A stretch of DNA of 64,000 bases from Labrenzia sp. CE80 (GTDB lineage Bacteria > Pseudomonadota > Alphaproteobacteria > Rhizobiales > Stappiaceae). Shown one piece after another: positions 23,196 to 32,280 of the stretch. The notes beneath the pieces are model-generated. The model searched no databases and was not told the origin of the DNA. It was given only the letters and a program-made list of their open reading frames with translations. The position numbers and the translations under genes were made by a program. The stretch is taken from the NCBI RefSeq assembly GCF_009650605.1, contig NZ_WAJT01000002.1, positions 124,001 through 188,000 of the forward strand, given 5' to 3'. Positions within the stretch are counted from its first letter, which is position 1, and each line of letters starts with the position of its first letter.

Positions 23196-24089
23196 TCACC
23201 GCTGGCAGGTAGGGCAGTAGAACGTCGACCTGTTTGATTGAACAATTCTCTCTATGAAGGATGTGCAGCCCGGTGTCCGGCAAGGCTCACCTTCTCGGTC
23301 ATAGACGGCGAAGCGGTGCTGGAAATAACCGAGCGTACCGTCTGCCTGAGTGTGATCGCGCAGGCTCGATCCGCCTGCCTCAATCGCTTCGGTGAGCGTA
23401 TCGCGAATATGGGCGGCAAGCGCAGAGGTGCGTTTGGTTGCCCTGCCGTTCTTCCCGGCAATCGTTCCCGCCGCACGTCGGGGGTCAAGCCCGGTTCGCC
23501 AAAGGGCTTCGCAGACATAGATGTTGCCTAGTCCGGCGATCAGTTTCTGGTCCAGAAGTGCTGACTTGAGGGGAGCCTTCTTGCCTGCGAACAGGGCGGA
23601 GATCCGCGCGCCGTCGAGTTCATTGCCCAGAGGCTCGATCCCTATGTTGCGAAAGAGGGCATGTTCGCCAAGAATTGTCCGCGGAACAAGCGTCATGAAA
23701 CCAAAGCGGCGAGGATCATTATAATGGATGCGCGCCGCTTCGCCGGCGCTGGTCGCCAGATGAAAAACCACGTGATCATGTTTTTCGTTCTTGGATTTGG
23801 AGTGGGCAAAGTCGCCGGGCGTTGAAACCTCCTCGTCCACTTCGATCCGGAACGACCCGGACATTCCCAGATGCATGACCAGAACGTCGCCGCTATCCAG
23901 GTCAGCAAGCAGATACTTCGAACGCCGTGAAAGCGCGGTGACGCGCCGGCCGGTGAGCCGCGCGCGAAAATTCTCTGGAAAGGGAAACCGCAAATCGGCC
24001 CGGTTCTGGTCAAGGTTTTCGATCAAGGCACCTTCGAAGGTCGGCGCAAGGCCGCGCTTGACAGTCTCGACTTCGGGCAGCTCAGGCAT
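23196..24089 (-). CDS. mutM: formamidopyrimidine-DNA glycosylase
   Basis: A 297-residue glycosylase/AP lyase that removes 8-oxoguanine and formamidopyrimidines. After Met comes PELPEVETVKRGL with the catalytic Pro2 and Glu3, so the start is the ATG at 24089 and not the longer frame reaching 24212. The H2TH region (DQKLIAGLGNIYVCEALW) and the zinc finger (CRTPGCTSF...FYCPTCQR) are present. It is divergent from ubiE. Confidence 0.97.
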   Translation of the reverse strand: MPELPEVETVKRGLAPTFEGALIENLDQNRADLRFPFPENFRARLTGRRVTALSRRSKYLLADLDSGDVLVMHLGMSGSFRIEVDEEVSTPGDFAHSKSKNEKHDHVVFHLATSAGEAARIHYNDPRRFGFMTLVPRTILGEHALFRNIGIEPLGNELDGARISALFAGKKAPLKSALLDQKLIAGLGNIYVCEALWRTGLDPRRAAGTIAGKNGRATKRTSALAAHIRDTLTEAIEAGGSSLRDHTQADGTLGYFQHRFAVYDREGEPCRTPGCTSFIERIVQSNRSTFYCPTCQR

Positions 24090-24299
24090 GAGGGCTTCCG
24101 TTATTCGATGCCGGTGAGGGACACGGCATATTGGTTTTGACAGGCGGGAACATAGCGCTTGCCATGGCCATGTACTATGTTCCGCTCCAAATTGAAGTGT
24201 TGTGCTTGCCATTCAAGCGCATCCGTTGGAAAAGCAGCTTGATATGCGACATGACGATCAGACGGGTGTTTCAGCCGTCCGCCGTGTCGGTCAGGAGAC

Positions 24300-25109
24300 A
24301 TGACTATGGCGCAGGACGCTTCTTCATCCCAGCGGGCCTCGGCCCGTGCACCGGAAGACATGCCGACAAGTTTTGGCTTCACCACGGTCGGGGAAGGTCA
24401 AAAACAGGCGCTCGTCGATGACGTGTTCCACAAGGTCGCCGAGCGCTATGACATCATGAACGACATGATGTCCGGTGGACTGCACCGTGTCTGGAAGGAC
24501 GCGATGGTGTCTGTTCTTGCGCCGCCAAAGTCGTCTGCGCGCGGATGGCGCCTGCTGGATGTGGCGGGCGGAACCGGTGACATCGCAACACGCGTCGTGC
24601 GTCGATCGCATGACACGGCAAAGGCAGTCGTCTGCGACATCAACGGTTCGATGCTGTCTGTTGGCCGTGATCGCGCGGAAAAGGCCGGCCTCTCTGATCT
24701 GATCACCTTCTCGCAGGGCAACGCTGAGGAACTGCCGTTTCCCGACAGGAGTTTTGATGCCTATACGATCGCGTTTGGCATTCGGAATGTGCCCGATATT
24801 CCCAAGGCCCTCCGCGAAGCGCGCCGCATCCTGAAGCGCGGCGGACGTTTTCTCTGTCTTGAATTCTCGGAGGTCGACGTTCCTGTTCTCGACAAGATCT
24901 ACGACGGGTTCTCCTTCAATGCGATCCCGGCAATGGGGAAGATGGTGACCGGCGACGGCGAACCCTATCGCTACCTGGTGGAATCAATCCGCAAGTTCCC
25001 GAGCCAGGAGCGCTTCGCAGAGATGATCCGCGAGGCGGGTTTCGAGCGTGTGACCTACCGCAACTACTCGGGTGGTATCGCCGCACTGCATTCCGGTTGG
25101 AAGCTCTGA
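24300..25109 (+). CDS. ubiE: ubiquinone/menaquinone biosynthesis C-methyltransferase
   Basis: A 269-residue SAM-dependent methyltransferase that C-methylates the benzoquinol ring. Motifs include ERYDIMNDMMSGGLHRVWKD, LDVAGGTGDIATR (motif I), AFGIRNVPDIPKALREARRILKRGG and FNAIPAMGKMVTGDGEPYRYLVESIRKFP. AGGAG lies before the ATG. ubiB begins 3 bp after its stop, forming a ubiquinone operon. Confidence 0.97.
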   Translation: MTMAQDASSSQRASARAPEDMPTSFGFTTVGEGQKQALVDDVFHKVAERYDIMNDMMSGGLHRVWKDAMVSVLAPPKSSARGWRLLDVAGGTGDIATRVVRRSHDTAKAVVCDINGSMLSVGRDRAEKAGLSDLITFSQGNAEELPFPDRSFDAYTIAFGIRNVPDIPKALREARRILKRGGRFLCLEFSEVDVPVLDKIYDGFSFNAIPAMGKMVTGDGEPYRYLVESIRKFPSQERFAEMIREAGFERVTYRNYSGGIAALHSGWKL

Positions 25110-25112
25110 TCC

Positions 25113-26696
25113 ATGGGGTTTGCCGTCGCGCCGCTTTTCCGTCTGGCCAAGGCCGGTTTTGTCATGGCCCGCGAAGGGGTCTTTGGGCTTGCGCATCTGC
25201 CTGACTTGCCGGCTGCGCCACGCATCGCGATCGCCTGCGCGCGGTTGCTGGAAAGGCGCTCAGTCAAGAACAAGAGTGCCGAACTTCGTCTGTCCGATGC
25301 GATGAACCGGCTCGGGCCGTCATACGTCAAGCTGGGACAGTTCCTGGCGACCCGTGCTGATGTTGTCGGCAAGGAGGCCGCGCTTGAGCTGTCGGCCTTG
25401 CAGGACCGACTCCCAGCCTTTGGGCACGAGGCCGCTTGCAAGGCGGTCGCCGAGCAACTCGGCCAGTCGGTCGACGAGATATTTGTCGAGTTCGGCGAGG
25501 CCGTGGCTGCAGCTTCCATTGCACAGGTTCATCCGGCAATGCTTCGCGGCAAGGATGGCGAGGTCCGGAAGGTCGCGGTGAAGGTTCTGCGTCCTGGCGT
25601 CCAGCGGCGGTTCCAGCGCGACCTCGAAAGCTTCTATCTCGTTGCGCGCCTCGCCGAGCGGTTCCATCCACCGTCACGCCGGTTGCGTCCGGTTGCGGTG
25701 GTCGACACGTTGGCCAAGTCTGTTGCCATGGAAATGGACTTCCGCCTTGAGGCGGCAGGTCTGTCGGAGATGGCTGAAAACACATCGGACGATCCCGGCT
25801 TTCGCGTTCCTGAAGTTGATTGGCTTCGCACGGCCAAGGGCGTTTTGACCATGGAATGGGTCGACGGCCGCAAAATGTCGGACGTCGAGGGCCTTAGAGA
25901 TGACGGGCTCGACCTCGAGGCGCTGGGCGCCAATGTCATTCAGAGCTTCCTGCGTCACACGCTGCGTGACGGTTTCTTCCATGCAGACATGCACCAGGGC
26001 AATCTCTTCGTTGAGCCCGACGGTACGCTGATCGCGGTCGATTTTGGTATCACAGGCCGTTTGAGCAAGCAGGAGCGCCGGTTCCTGGCAGAAATCCTGT
26101 TTGGCTTTATCACGCGGAACTATCGCCGGGTCGCTGAGGTTCATTTTGAGGCTGGCTATGTGCCGGCCCATCAGGATGTCGACATGTTCGCCCAGGCGAT
26201 CCGCGCGATCGGGGAGCCGATCCACGGTCACGACGCCAGCGAGATTTCCATGGCGCGGCTCCTGACCCAGCTGTTCGAGGTCACCGAGCTCTTTGAGATG
26301 CGCACGCAGACCCAGTTGATCATGCTGCAAAAGACCATGGTCGTGGTCGAGGGCGTAGCGCGCACGCTGAACCCACATCTGGATATGTGGCATACGGCAG
26401 AGCCAGTCGTCGGCTCCTGGATTCGCGACAATCTTGGCCCGGTTGGCAAACTGCGAGATGCTGGGGAGGCGATCGGCGCCATGGGCCGCATTGCCAATGA
26501 TCTGCCTTTGTTCGCCGACCGTGTCGGCAGAATGTCGGCAGAATTCGAGAAGATGACCGCTAAGGGTCTGCGTTTCGACAAGGACACCGCAGAAGCCATC
26601 GGCAAGGCGGAAGCCCGTCACACCAGATCGGGCCGCATTGCCCTATGGGTGATCGCTGCAGCGCTTGTTGGCATCGTTGCACGCGATCTGTTCTGA
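25113..26696 (+). CDS. ubiB: ubiquinone biosynthesis ABC1/ADCK-family protein UbiB
   Basis: A 527-residue atypical kinase/ATPase needed for ubiquinone synthesis. The KxGQ motif (YVKLGQFLATRAD), the A-rich loop (AAASIAQVH), the lysine strand (VAVKVLRPG) and the catalytic block FFHADMHQGNLFVEPDGTLIAVDFGITG are present. A C-terminal transmembrane helix (IALWVIAAALVGIVARDLF) anchors it to the inner membrane. It is tightly linked to ubiE. Confidence 0.97.
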   Translation: MGFAVAPLFRLAKAGFVMAREGVFGLAHLPDLPAAPRIAIACARLLERRSVKNKSAELRLSDAMNRLGPSYVKLGQFLATRADVVGKEAALELSALQDRLPAFGHEAACKAVAEQLGQSVDEIFVEFGEAVAAASIAQVHPAMLRGKDGEVRKVAVKVLRPGVQRRFQRDLESFYLVARLAERFHPPSRRLRPVAVVDTLAKSVAMEMDFRLEAAGLSEMAENTSDDPGFRVPEVDWLRTAKGVLTMEWVDGRKMSDVEGLRDDGLDLEALGANVIQSFLRHTLRDGFFHADMHQGNLFVEPDGTLIAVDFGITGRLSKQERRFLAEILFGFITRNYRRVAEVHFEAGYVPAHQDVDMFAQAIRAIGEPIHGHDASEISMARLLTQLFEVTELFEMRTQTQLIMLQKTMVVVEGVARTLNPHLDMWHTAEPVVGSWIRDNLGPVGKLRDAGEAIGAMGRIANDLPLFADRVGRMSAEFEKMTAKGLRFDKDTAEAIGKAEARHTRSGRIALWVIAAALVGIVARDLF

Positions 26697-26730
26697 CAGT
26701 TCCGGCGAACGCATAAAGAGAGTTGAAGCG

Positions 26731-27183
26731 ATGGCAGCTGAAACGGAAATCTATCATCCTCGCGCTGTCACTGATCTCGGACTGTGGTCGGTCACGCCGC
26801 TTCAGCTGAAGGTCTATGGAATCGCAGCCTCTGGGAACGTCGTTTCCCAGGAAAACATAGCCGAGGCCAAGGCTATTGCCGAGGCTGAATTGCCTCCGCG
26901 GGTGTCGGCGGAAGGGCAAGACAATGGGCTTGGTTTTGTGCTCTTGCATCTGGGCGAGACCGGTATCACACATTCGTTCTATTGGTGGGTTCAAGGTTGT
27001 GTTCTGTGCCAACACATCCGCCGGACGCTTTATGGCGAACAAGAGCCGCTGAATTCGGCGGAGCGGCCCGTGATTGGCTGCGTTTGGGAGCTTGAGCTGA
27101 TCAACGCAGAGCAAGTGTTCTGGCGCGATACCATGATGATCGCCAATCCCGATCCAGCATCCTATCTGGCCGCGCGTCACTGA
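26731..27183 (+). CDS. conserved hypothetical protein
   Basis: A 150-residue soluble protein without a domain that I can name. It starts MAAETEIYHPRAVTDLGLWSV, contains GFVLLHLGETGITHSFYWWVQGCVLCQH with two cysteines spaced CVLC, and ends in WRDTMMIANPDPASYLAARH. The ATG at 26731 (GAGAG upstream) is preferred to the longer frame reaching into ubiB. It follows ubiB by 34 bp, and its 3' end overlaps the convergent alkB gene by 7 bp. Confidence 0.75.
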   Translation: MAAETEIYHPRAVTDLGLWSVTPLQLKVYGIAASGNVVSQENIAEAKAIAEAELPPRVSAEGQDNGLGFVLLHLGETGITHSFYWWVQGCVLCQHIRRTLYGEQEPLNSAERPVIGCVWELELINAEQVFWRDTMMIANPDPASYLAARH

Positions 27184-27803
27184 TCCGGCGTCACCCGTCT
27201 CAAAGTCAGATTGATCCGGCCACCATTCTTCAGAAGTGTTGACGTGCCGGGCAGTACCCTGTCGATGCCGTGGTAGGCAAGGCGCGCCTCTCCTCCGAGA
27301 ATCACAACATCGCCAGACGTCAGCCGCATGGAGCTGGTCGGGGCCTTTCGCGTCGTGCCGCCCATGCGGAAAGTTGCTGTATCGCCGAGTGAGACCGAGA
27401 CAACCGGCGCGCCGAACATTTCCTCATCCTTGTCCTGGTGCAGGCCCATTTTCGCAGTGGTCGCATAGTAGTTGATCAGGCAGGCCTCCGGTTCTGGCGC
27501 ATCGGCGGCGACAGCTTTCCAAAGCTTGCGAAGGGCTGAGGGCATCTCCGGCCATTTCTTGCCGGTGGTCGGATGTGTCGGCTGGTAGCGATAGCCGTTG
27601 ATGTCTGCGACCCAGCCAAGCGAGCCACAATTGCTCATCCGGACAGAAAAGGCCTTGCCGGTTTTCGGCATTTTAGGCTGGAACAAAGGTGCCTTCGCCA
27701 GAACAAGCCTGAGCTCATCGACCAGGGCTTCCTGTGCCTCACGGTCGAAATACCCCGGCAACATCTGGAAGCCCTTTGTACCGAAACTTGGCGATCCAGT
27801 CAT
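27177..27803 (-). CDS. alkB: AlkB-type DNA dioxygenase
   Basis: A 208-residue Fe(II)/2-oxoglutarate dioxygenase that reverses alkylation damage such as 1-methyladenine and 3-methylcytosine. The iron ligands are His122 and Asp124 (MGLHQDKDEE) and His178 (RLAYHGIDR); the 2-oxoglutarate-binding RINLTLR motif (196-202) is intact. It begins 6 bp after the stop of the next minus-strand gene, so the two may be cotranscribed. Confidence 0.94.
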   Translation of the reverse strand: MTGSPSFGTKGFQMLPGYFDREAQEALVDELRLVLAKAPLFQPKMPKTGKAFSVRMSNCGSLGWVADINGYRYQPTHPTTGKKWPEMPSALRKLWKAVAADAPEPEACLINYYATTAKMGLHQDKDEEMFGAPVVSVSLGDTATFRMGGTTRKAPTSSMRLTSGDVVILGGEARLAYHGIDRVLPGTSTLLKNGGRINLTLRRVTPDQ

Positions 27804-27809
27804 CTTGAC

Positions 27810-28631
27810 CTAATCCCCGCCACCGCAACCGGCACATCCTGAAGCTCCCCCATCATTGCCGCCACTGCCGCAGCCAGAACCGCTGTCGGACCCCGATTTG
27901 CCGAAAGCGCTCTTTCGGATCGCAACAATCACAGCGAAGACCCCGACAGCACCCAGCACGAACACGCCGGTATGTTCCTCGGCCCAGTGGTTCATCATAT
28001 TGCGAAACTGTTCGATGAAGGTATCTCCCTGCGGTTCGGTGTGGGCGAGGGCTGCGCCCGCACCGGCAAGCGAAGCGAAGGCCAAAAGGCCGGCGGTTCG
28101 CGCGGAAAAACGAGTGACCTTGAACGGGCGAAGTATGCGATCCGAAAGGAGCCTGAGCGAAAGTTTCGGGACCAGCCAGACTTCCTGTGTGTTGATTCGT
28201 TTGAAATGAGGGGCGCGAGCGAATCGAATGGAGGCGGGTGGCCAGATGTCGGCAGGTGGTTCCCCGAATTCCTGCCTGTAGAGATTTAGCGTTTTCTCGT
28301 AGGTGGCATGGAAGTAGGCGGCCTGGTTGCCGCCGCCTTTGGTCGGCATGTGGTGCAAGGGAGCTCCGAGCGCATCTTTAAATGGGCCCCAATAGTGCTG
28401 GGTGTAGGTAAGGTGCAGATGCCAGGCTTGGTCAACTTCGTCACTCGGGGTGACGCTGCCTGCATCGAGGCGTGAGAGGTAGGCAAACTTCAGGTATTCG
28501 CCGATGACGTGGTCTGCGAACTCGAGGGGCCAGCCGTTTTCGCGCGCCAGCCGACTTGAAAAGGGAAAAGATGCTTCGACGTCATCGGGATGGCAGGATG
28601 CGATCCGTTCCCATAGTTCGTTGTCTTTCAT
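27810..28631 (-). CDS. membrane protein with glycine-rich-domain-protein-like N-terminus and Gly/Cys tail
   Basis: A 273-residue protein. The N-terminal half resembles DUF1399/GRDP: EVDQAWHLHLTYTQHYWGPF (residues 65-84), which places several histidines and aromatics together. Two transmembrane helices follow (about 179-197 and 222-239) with a short extracytoplasmic loop between them. The last 30 residues are almost only Gly, Ser, Asp and Cys, with cysteines at 254, 266 and 269, a tail reminiscent of TIGR04222-type proteins. The function is unknown. The ATG at 28631 has AGAGG upstream. It is divergent from dnaK and probably in one unit with alkB. Confidence 0.75.
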   Translation of the reverse strand: MKDNELWERIASCHPDDVEASFPFSSRLARENGWPLEFADHVIGEYLKFAYLSRLDAGSVTPSDEVDQAWHLHLTYTQHYWGPFKDALGAPLHHMPTKGGGNQAAYFHATYEKTLNLYRQEFGEPPADIWPPASIRFARAPHFKRINTQEVWLVPKLSLRLLSDRILRPFKVTRFSARTAGLLAFASLAGAGAALAHTEPQGDTFIEQFRNMMNHWAEEHTGVFVLGAVGVFAVIVAIRKSAFGKSGSDSGSGCGSGGNDGGASGCAGCGGGD

Positions 28632-28774
28632 TTCATCCTCTCGAATAAAATTCGCGCCAGGCTCCATTGCTTGTTAGAAGCGTGACAAGCCGGTGAATAA
28701 CCGGCACATGGTAACGACCTTTGAAGAATTATCGAGAATACAGGGTTAACCTGCAAATGCTGTCTCTTCGGTGT

Positions 28775-28804
28775 CTTGCAGGGGCAGTTTCATCCTCCTA
28801 TATA
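28775..28804 (+). promoter_or_regulatory. candidate heat-shock (RpoH) promoter of dnaK
   Basis: CTTGCA (28775-28780), a 16-bp spacer, then CCTATATA (28797-28804) resembles the alphaproteobacterial RpoH consensus (CTTG near -35, CCTATNT near -10). It lies 116 bp upstream of the dnaK start. An inverted pair CCTGCAA (28750) / TTGCAGG (28776) overlaps the -35 element. Confidence 0.5.
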
Positions 28805-28919
28805 GCGTTCGAGCGTTGCGCCAAGGTGCAACGACCGGGTGCTGTCCCGGATATTTGTGAAGAGGAACCGGAAGGATGCCGTTACGGGTCATTCCGGTTT
28901 GCTGGAAAGAGAGGCTAAT

Positions 28920-30839
28920 ATGGCAAAGGTCATCGGTATCGACCTCGGCACGACAAACTCGTGCGTCGCCGTCATGGACGGTAAGGAACCTAAGGTAATT
29001 GAGAACGCAGAAGGTGCCCGTACAACGCCTTCCATGGTTGCGTTTTCCGACGATGGCGAGCGCCTTGTTGGCCAGCCAGCCAAGCGTCAGGCTGTTACCA
29101 ACCCTACCAACACCCTTTTTGCTGTCAAACGTCTGATTGGCCGTCGGTTCGATGATCCGACCGTAGCCAAGGACAAGAAGCTCGTGCCATTCGAAATCGT
29201 CAAGGGCGACAACGGCGATGCATGGGTTGAAGCCAACAGCGACAAGTATTCTCCGTCTCAGGTGTCTGCCTTCATTCTCCAGAAGATGAAGGAAACCGCA
29301 GAGAGTTATCTCGGCGAGACTGTGACCCAGGCGGTTATTACCGTTCCCGCATACTTCAACGATGCTCAGCGTCAGGCAACCAAGGATGCAGGCAAGATTG
29401 CCGGCCTTGAAGTTCTGCGCATCATCAACGAGCCGACCGCGGCAGCCCTGGCTTATGGCCTCGACAAGAACGACGGCAAAACCATTGCTGTTTATGACCT
29501 TGGCGGCGGTACGTTCGACGTGTCGGTTCTTGAAATCGGCGACGGCGTCTTTGAAGTGAAGTCCACCAACGGTGACACGTTCCTCGGTGGCGAAGACTTC
29601 GACATGGTTCTGGTCGACTACCTGGCTTCCGAGTTCAAGAAGGAACAGGGCATTGATCTGAAGAACGACAAGCTGGCTCTCCAGCGCCTCAAGGAAGGTG
29701 CTGAAAAGGCCAAGATCGAACTGTCGTCTTCTGCCCAGACCGAAATCAACTTGCCGTTCATCACGGCGGATGCATCCGGTCCCAAGCACCTGACCTTGAA
29801 GCTCACCCGTGCCAAGTTCGAATCACTCGTTGACGATCTCGTCAAGCGCACGATCGAGCCGATGAAGGCAGCTCTTAAGGATGCCGGCCTTGTTGCCGGT
29901 CAGATCGATGAAGTCGTTCTGGTTGGTGGCATGACCCGCATGCCGAAGATCCAGGAAACCGTGAAGACCTTCTTCGGCAAAGAGCCTCACAAGGGTGTTA
30001 ACCCGGATGAAGTCGTTGCCATGGGTGCCGCCATTCAGGCAGGCGTTCTGCAGGGCGACGTCAAGGATGTTCTGCTTCTCGATGTGACCCCGCTGTCGCT
30101 CGGCATTGAGACTCTTGGTGGTGTCTTCACCCGTCTTATCGACCGCAACACGACGATCCCGACGAAGAAGAGCCAGGTGTTCTCAACCGCTGAAGACAAT
30201 CAGACGGCTGTGACTATTCGCGTCTTCCAGGGCGAGCGTGAAATGGCTGTCGACAACAAGGTTCTCGGCCAGTTCGACTTGGTCGGCCTACCACCGGCAC
30301 CGCGTGGCGTTCCGCAGATCGAGGTGACCTTCGACATTGATGCCAACGGCATCGTGAATGTCTCCGCGAAGGATAAGGGCACCGGCAAGGAGCAGCAGAT
30401 CCGCATCCAGGCATCTGGTGGTCTTTCCGACGCCGATATTGATCAGATGATCAAGGACGCCGAATCCCACGCGGACGAAGACAAGAAGCGCAAGGAACTG
30501 GTGGAAGCCAGAAACCAGGGCGAAGCGCTTGTTCACTCCACCGAAAAATCCGTCAAGGATCACGGTGACAAGGTCAGCGAAGAAGACAAGGCTGCCATCG
30601 AGGCTGCTCTTGAAGATCTGAAAACGGCTCTTGAAGGCGAAGACCTGGAAGGCATCCAGGCCAAGACCCAGGCACTTGCGGAAGCTTCCATGAAGCTCGG
30701 CGAAGCCATCTACCAGGCGTCCCAGGCGGAAGCTGCAGGCGAAGAGGGCGCCGAAGGTGAAGAAGCCGCTGCCGCAGACGATGATGTCGTCGATGCAGAC
30801 TTCGAAGAAGTCAAGGACGACGACAAGAAGTCTGCCTGA
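28920..30839 (+). CDS. dnaK: molecular chaperone DnaK (Hsp70)
   Basis: A 639-residue Hsp70. The ATPase domain has GIDLGTTNSCVAVMDG, VPAYFNDAQRQATKDAGKIAGL, INEPTAAALAYGLDK and VLVGGMTRMPKIQ; the linker DVLLLDVTPLSLGIE and the peptide-binding domain follow; the C-terminus ends in an acidic EEVKDDDKK tail. It refolds proteins with DnaJ and GrpE. AGAGG precedes the ATG at 28920; the frame extends upstream without conserved sequence. dnaJ follows 232 bp downstream. Confidence 0.98.
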   Translation: MAKVIGIDLGTTNSCVAVMDGKEPKVIENAEGARTTPSMVAFSDDGERLVGQPAKRQAVTNPTNTLFAVKRLIGRRFDDPTVAKDKKLVPFEIVKGDNGDAWVEANSDKYSPSQVSAFILQKMKETAESYLGETVTQAVITVPAYFNDAQRQATKDAGKIAGLEVLRIINEPTAAALAYGLDKNDGKTIAVYDLGGGTFDVSVLEIGDGVFEVKSTNGDTFLGGEDFDMVLVDYLASEFKKEQGIDLKNDKLALQRLKEGAEKAKIELSSSAQTEINLPFITADASGPKHLTLKLTRAKFESLVDDLVKRTIEPMKAALKDAGLVAGQIDEVVLVGGMTRMPKIQETVKTFFGKEPHKGVNPDEVVAMGAAIQAGVLQGDVKDVLLLDVTPLSLGIETLGGVFTRLIDRNTTIPTKKSQVFSTAEDNQTAVTIRVFQGEREMAVDNKVLGQFDLVGLPPAPRGVPQIEVTFDIDANGIVNVSAKDKGTGKEQQIRIQASGGLSDADIDQMIKDAESHADEDKKRKELVEARNQGEALVHSTEKSVKDHGDKVSEEDKAAIEAALEDLKTALEGEDLEGIQAKTQALAEASMKLGEAIYQASQAEAAGEEGAEGEEAAAADDDVVDADFEEVKDDDKKSA

Positions 30840-30850
30840 CCGACGTAATC

Positions 30851-30881
30851 AGCGGCCTGCGGAATTATTTCGCGGGCCGCT
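30851..30881 (+). terminator. hairpin in the dnaK-dnaJ gap
   Basis: AGCGGCC (30851-30857) pairs with GGCCGCT (30875-30881) soon after the dnaK stop, with no T-run. It probably attenuates readthrough or protects dnaK mRNA, which would lower dnaJ relative to dnaK. Confidence 0.5.
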
Positions 30882-31071
30882 GTCATCAAGCCGACAGGCC
30901 TCTGCCGCACTCCTGAAGATGTCAAAACATGGCTGGAACTGGACACGATATGTGACCTGTCCACATTTGACTGAATGTTGCAGAAAGAAGGCACCGCCGG
31001 CAAAAGGCCTGAAACGAGGCGTCTGGTCAATGAACCAAGCGCCGTCGGCCAAAAGAAACGAGTGACCACGA

Positions 31072-32208
31072 ATGGCCAAACGCGATTTCTACGAAGTCCT
31101 GGGCGTGACAGTCGAAGCGGATGAAAAGACGCTGAAGAGTGCCTACCGCAAGATGGCAATGAAGTATCATCCGGACCGCAATCCGGGAGATGCTGAAGCA
31201 GAAGCCAGCTTCAAGGAAGCGAATGAAGCCTACGACACGCTGAAAGACCCGCAGAAGCGCGCAGCCTACGACCGCTTCGGTCATGCCGCCTTTGAGAATG
31301 GCGGTTTCGGCGGCGGTGGTGGTGGCGGTGGTCCACATGGCGCCGACTTCTCCTCAACCATGTCCGATATATTCGAAGAGTTCTTCGGAATGGGTGGTCA
31401 GCGTCGGTCTGGCGGCCGTGAGCGTGGCGCCGACCTTCGTTACAATCTCGATATTTCCCTGGAAGACGCGTTCAATGGCAAGACCGTTGAGATCGAGGTG
31501 CCGACCAGCGTAACCTGCGACGCCTGTTCGGGGTCCGGCGCAAAGCCTGGTACCAGCCCGACCACGTGCCGCACCTGCGGTGGAGCCGGCCGCGTTCGTG
31601 CGGCGCAGGGCTTTTTTACCCTCGAGCGTGCCTGCCCTACCTGTCAGGGCAAAGGCCAGGTTATTTCCGATCCGTGTGACAGTTGTGGCGGCGTTGGTCG
31701 GACAACCCAGGAGCGGACCCTGTCGGTCAACATCCCTGCCGGCATCGAGGATGGAACGCGCATCCGTCTTGCGGGCGAAGGGGAAGCAGGCCTTCGTGGT
31801 GGCCCGGCTGGTGATCTCTATATCTTCCTGTCACTGAAGCCTCACGAGATCTTTCAGCGTGATGGAGCAGATCTTTACTGCCGCGTGCCGATTTCCATGT
31901 CGACAGCGACGCTCGGCGGTCAGTTCGATGTGCCGACCCTTGATGGTGCGACCAGCCGCGTAAAGGTTCCTGAAGGTACCCAGACGGGCAAGCAGTTCCG
32001 TCTGCGCGGAAAGGGCATGCCAATCATGCGGGCGACTCAGCATGGCGACATGTATGTCCAGGTTACAGTCGAGACCCCGACCAATCTGACCAAGCGCCAG
32101 CGCGAACTTCTTGCAGAATTCGAACAGGAATCCTCCGGTGAGAATCACCCGGAATCTGCCGGTTTCTTCACTAAAGTCAAAGACTTCATCGACAATTTGA
32201 GCGTCTAA
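31072..32208 (+). CDS. dnaJ: co-chaperone DnaJ (Hsp40)
   Basis: A 378-residue type I Hsp40. It has the J domain with HPD (KYHPDRNPGD), a Gly/Phe-rich stretch (GGFGGGGGGGGPHG), four zinc-finger repeats (CDACSGSG, CRTCGGAG, CPTCQGKG, CDSCGGVG) and the C-terminal substrate-binding domain. It stimulates DnaK ATPase and delivers clients. It is in the usual dnaK-dnaJ order. Confidence 0.98.
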   Translation: MAKRDFYEVLGVTVEADEKTLKSAYRKMAMKYHPDRNPGDAEAEASFKEANEAYDTLKDPQKRAAYDRFGHAAFENGGFGGGGGGGGPHGADFSSTMSDIFEEFFGMGGQRRSGGRERGADLRYNLDISLEDAFNGKTVEIEVPTSVTCDACSGSGAKPGTSPTTCRTCGGAGRVRAAQGFFTLERACPTCQGKGQVISDPCDSCGGVGRTTQERTLSVNIPAGIEDGTRIRLAGEGEAGLRGGPAGDLYIFLSLKPHEIFQRDGADLYCRVPISMSTATLGGQFDVPTLDGATSRVKVPEGTQTGKQFRLRGKGMPIMRATQHGDMYVQVTVETPTNLTKRQRELLAEFEQESSGENHPESAGFFTKVKDFIDNLSV

Positions 32209-32280
32209 GCGGGCTATCTATCTTGAAATCATCTCGCAACGGCACCTACATTGGTATTCGTTGCAGGAGGAATGCACTCA

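Noticed and set aside
28746..29789. Open frame of 347 codons antisense to dnaK
   Set aside because: Antisense dnaK frames are a known artefact of its codon bias; no independent support.
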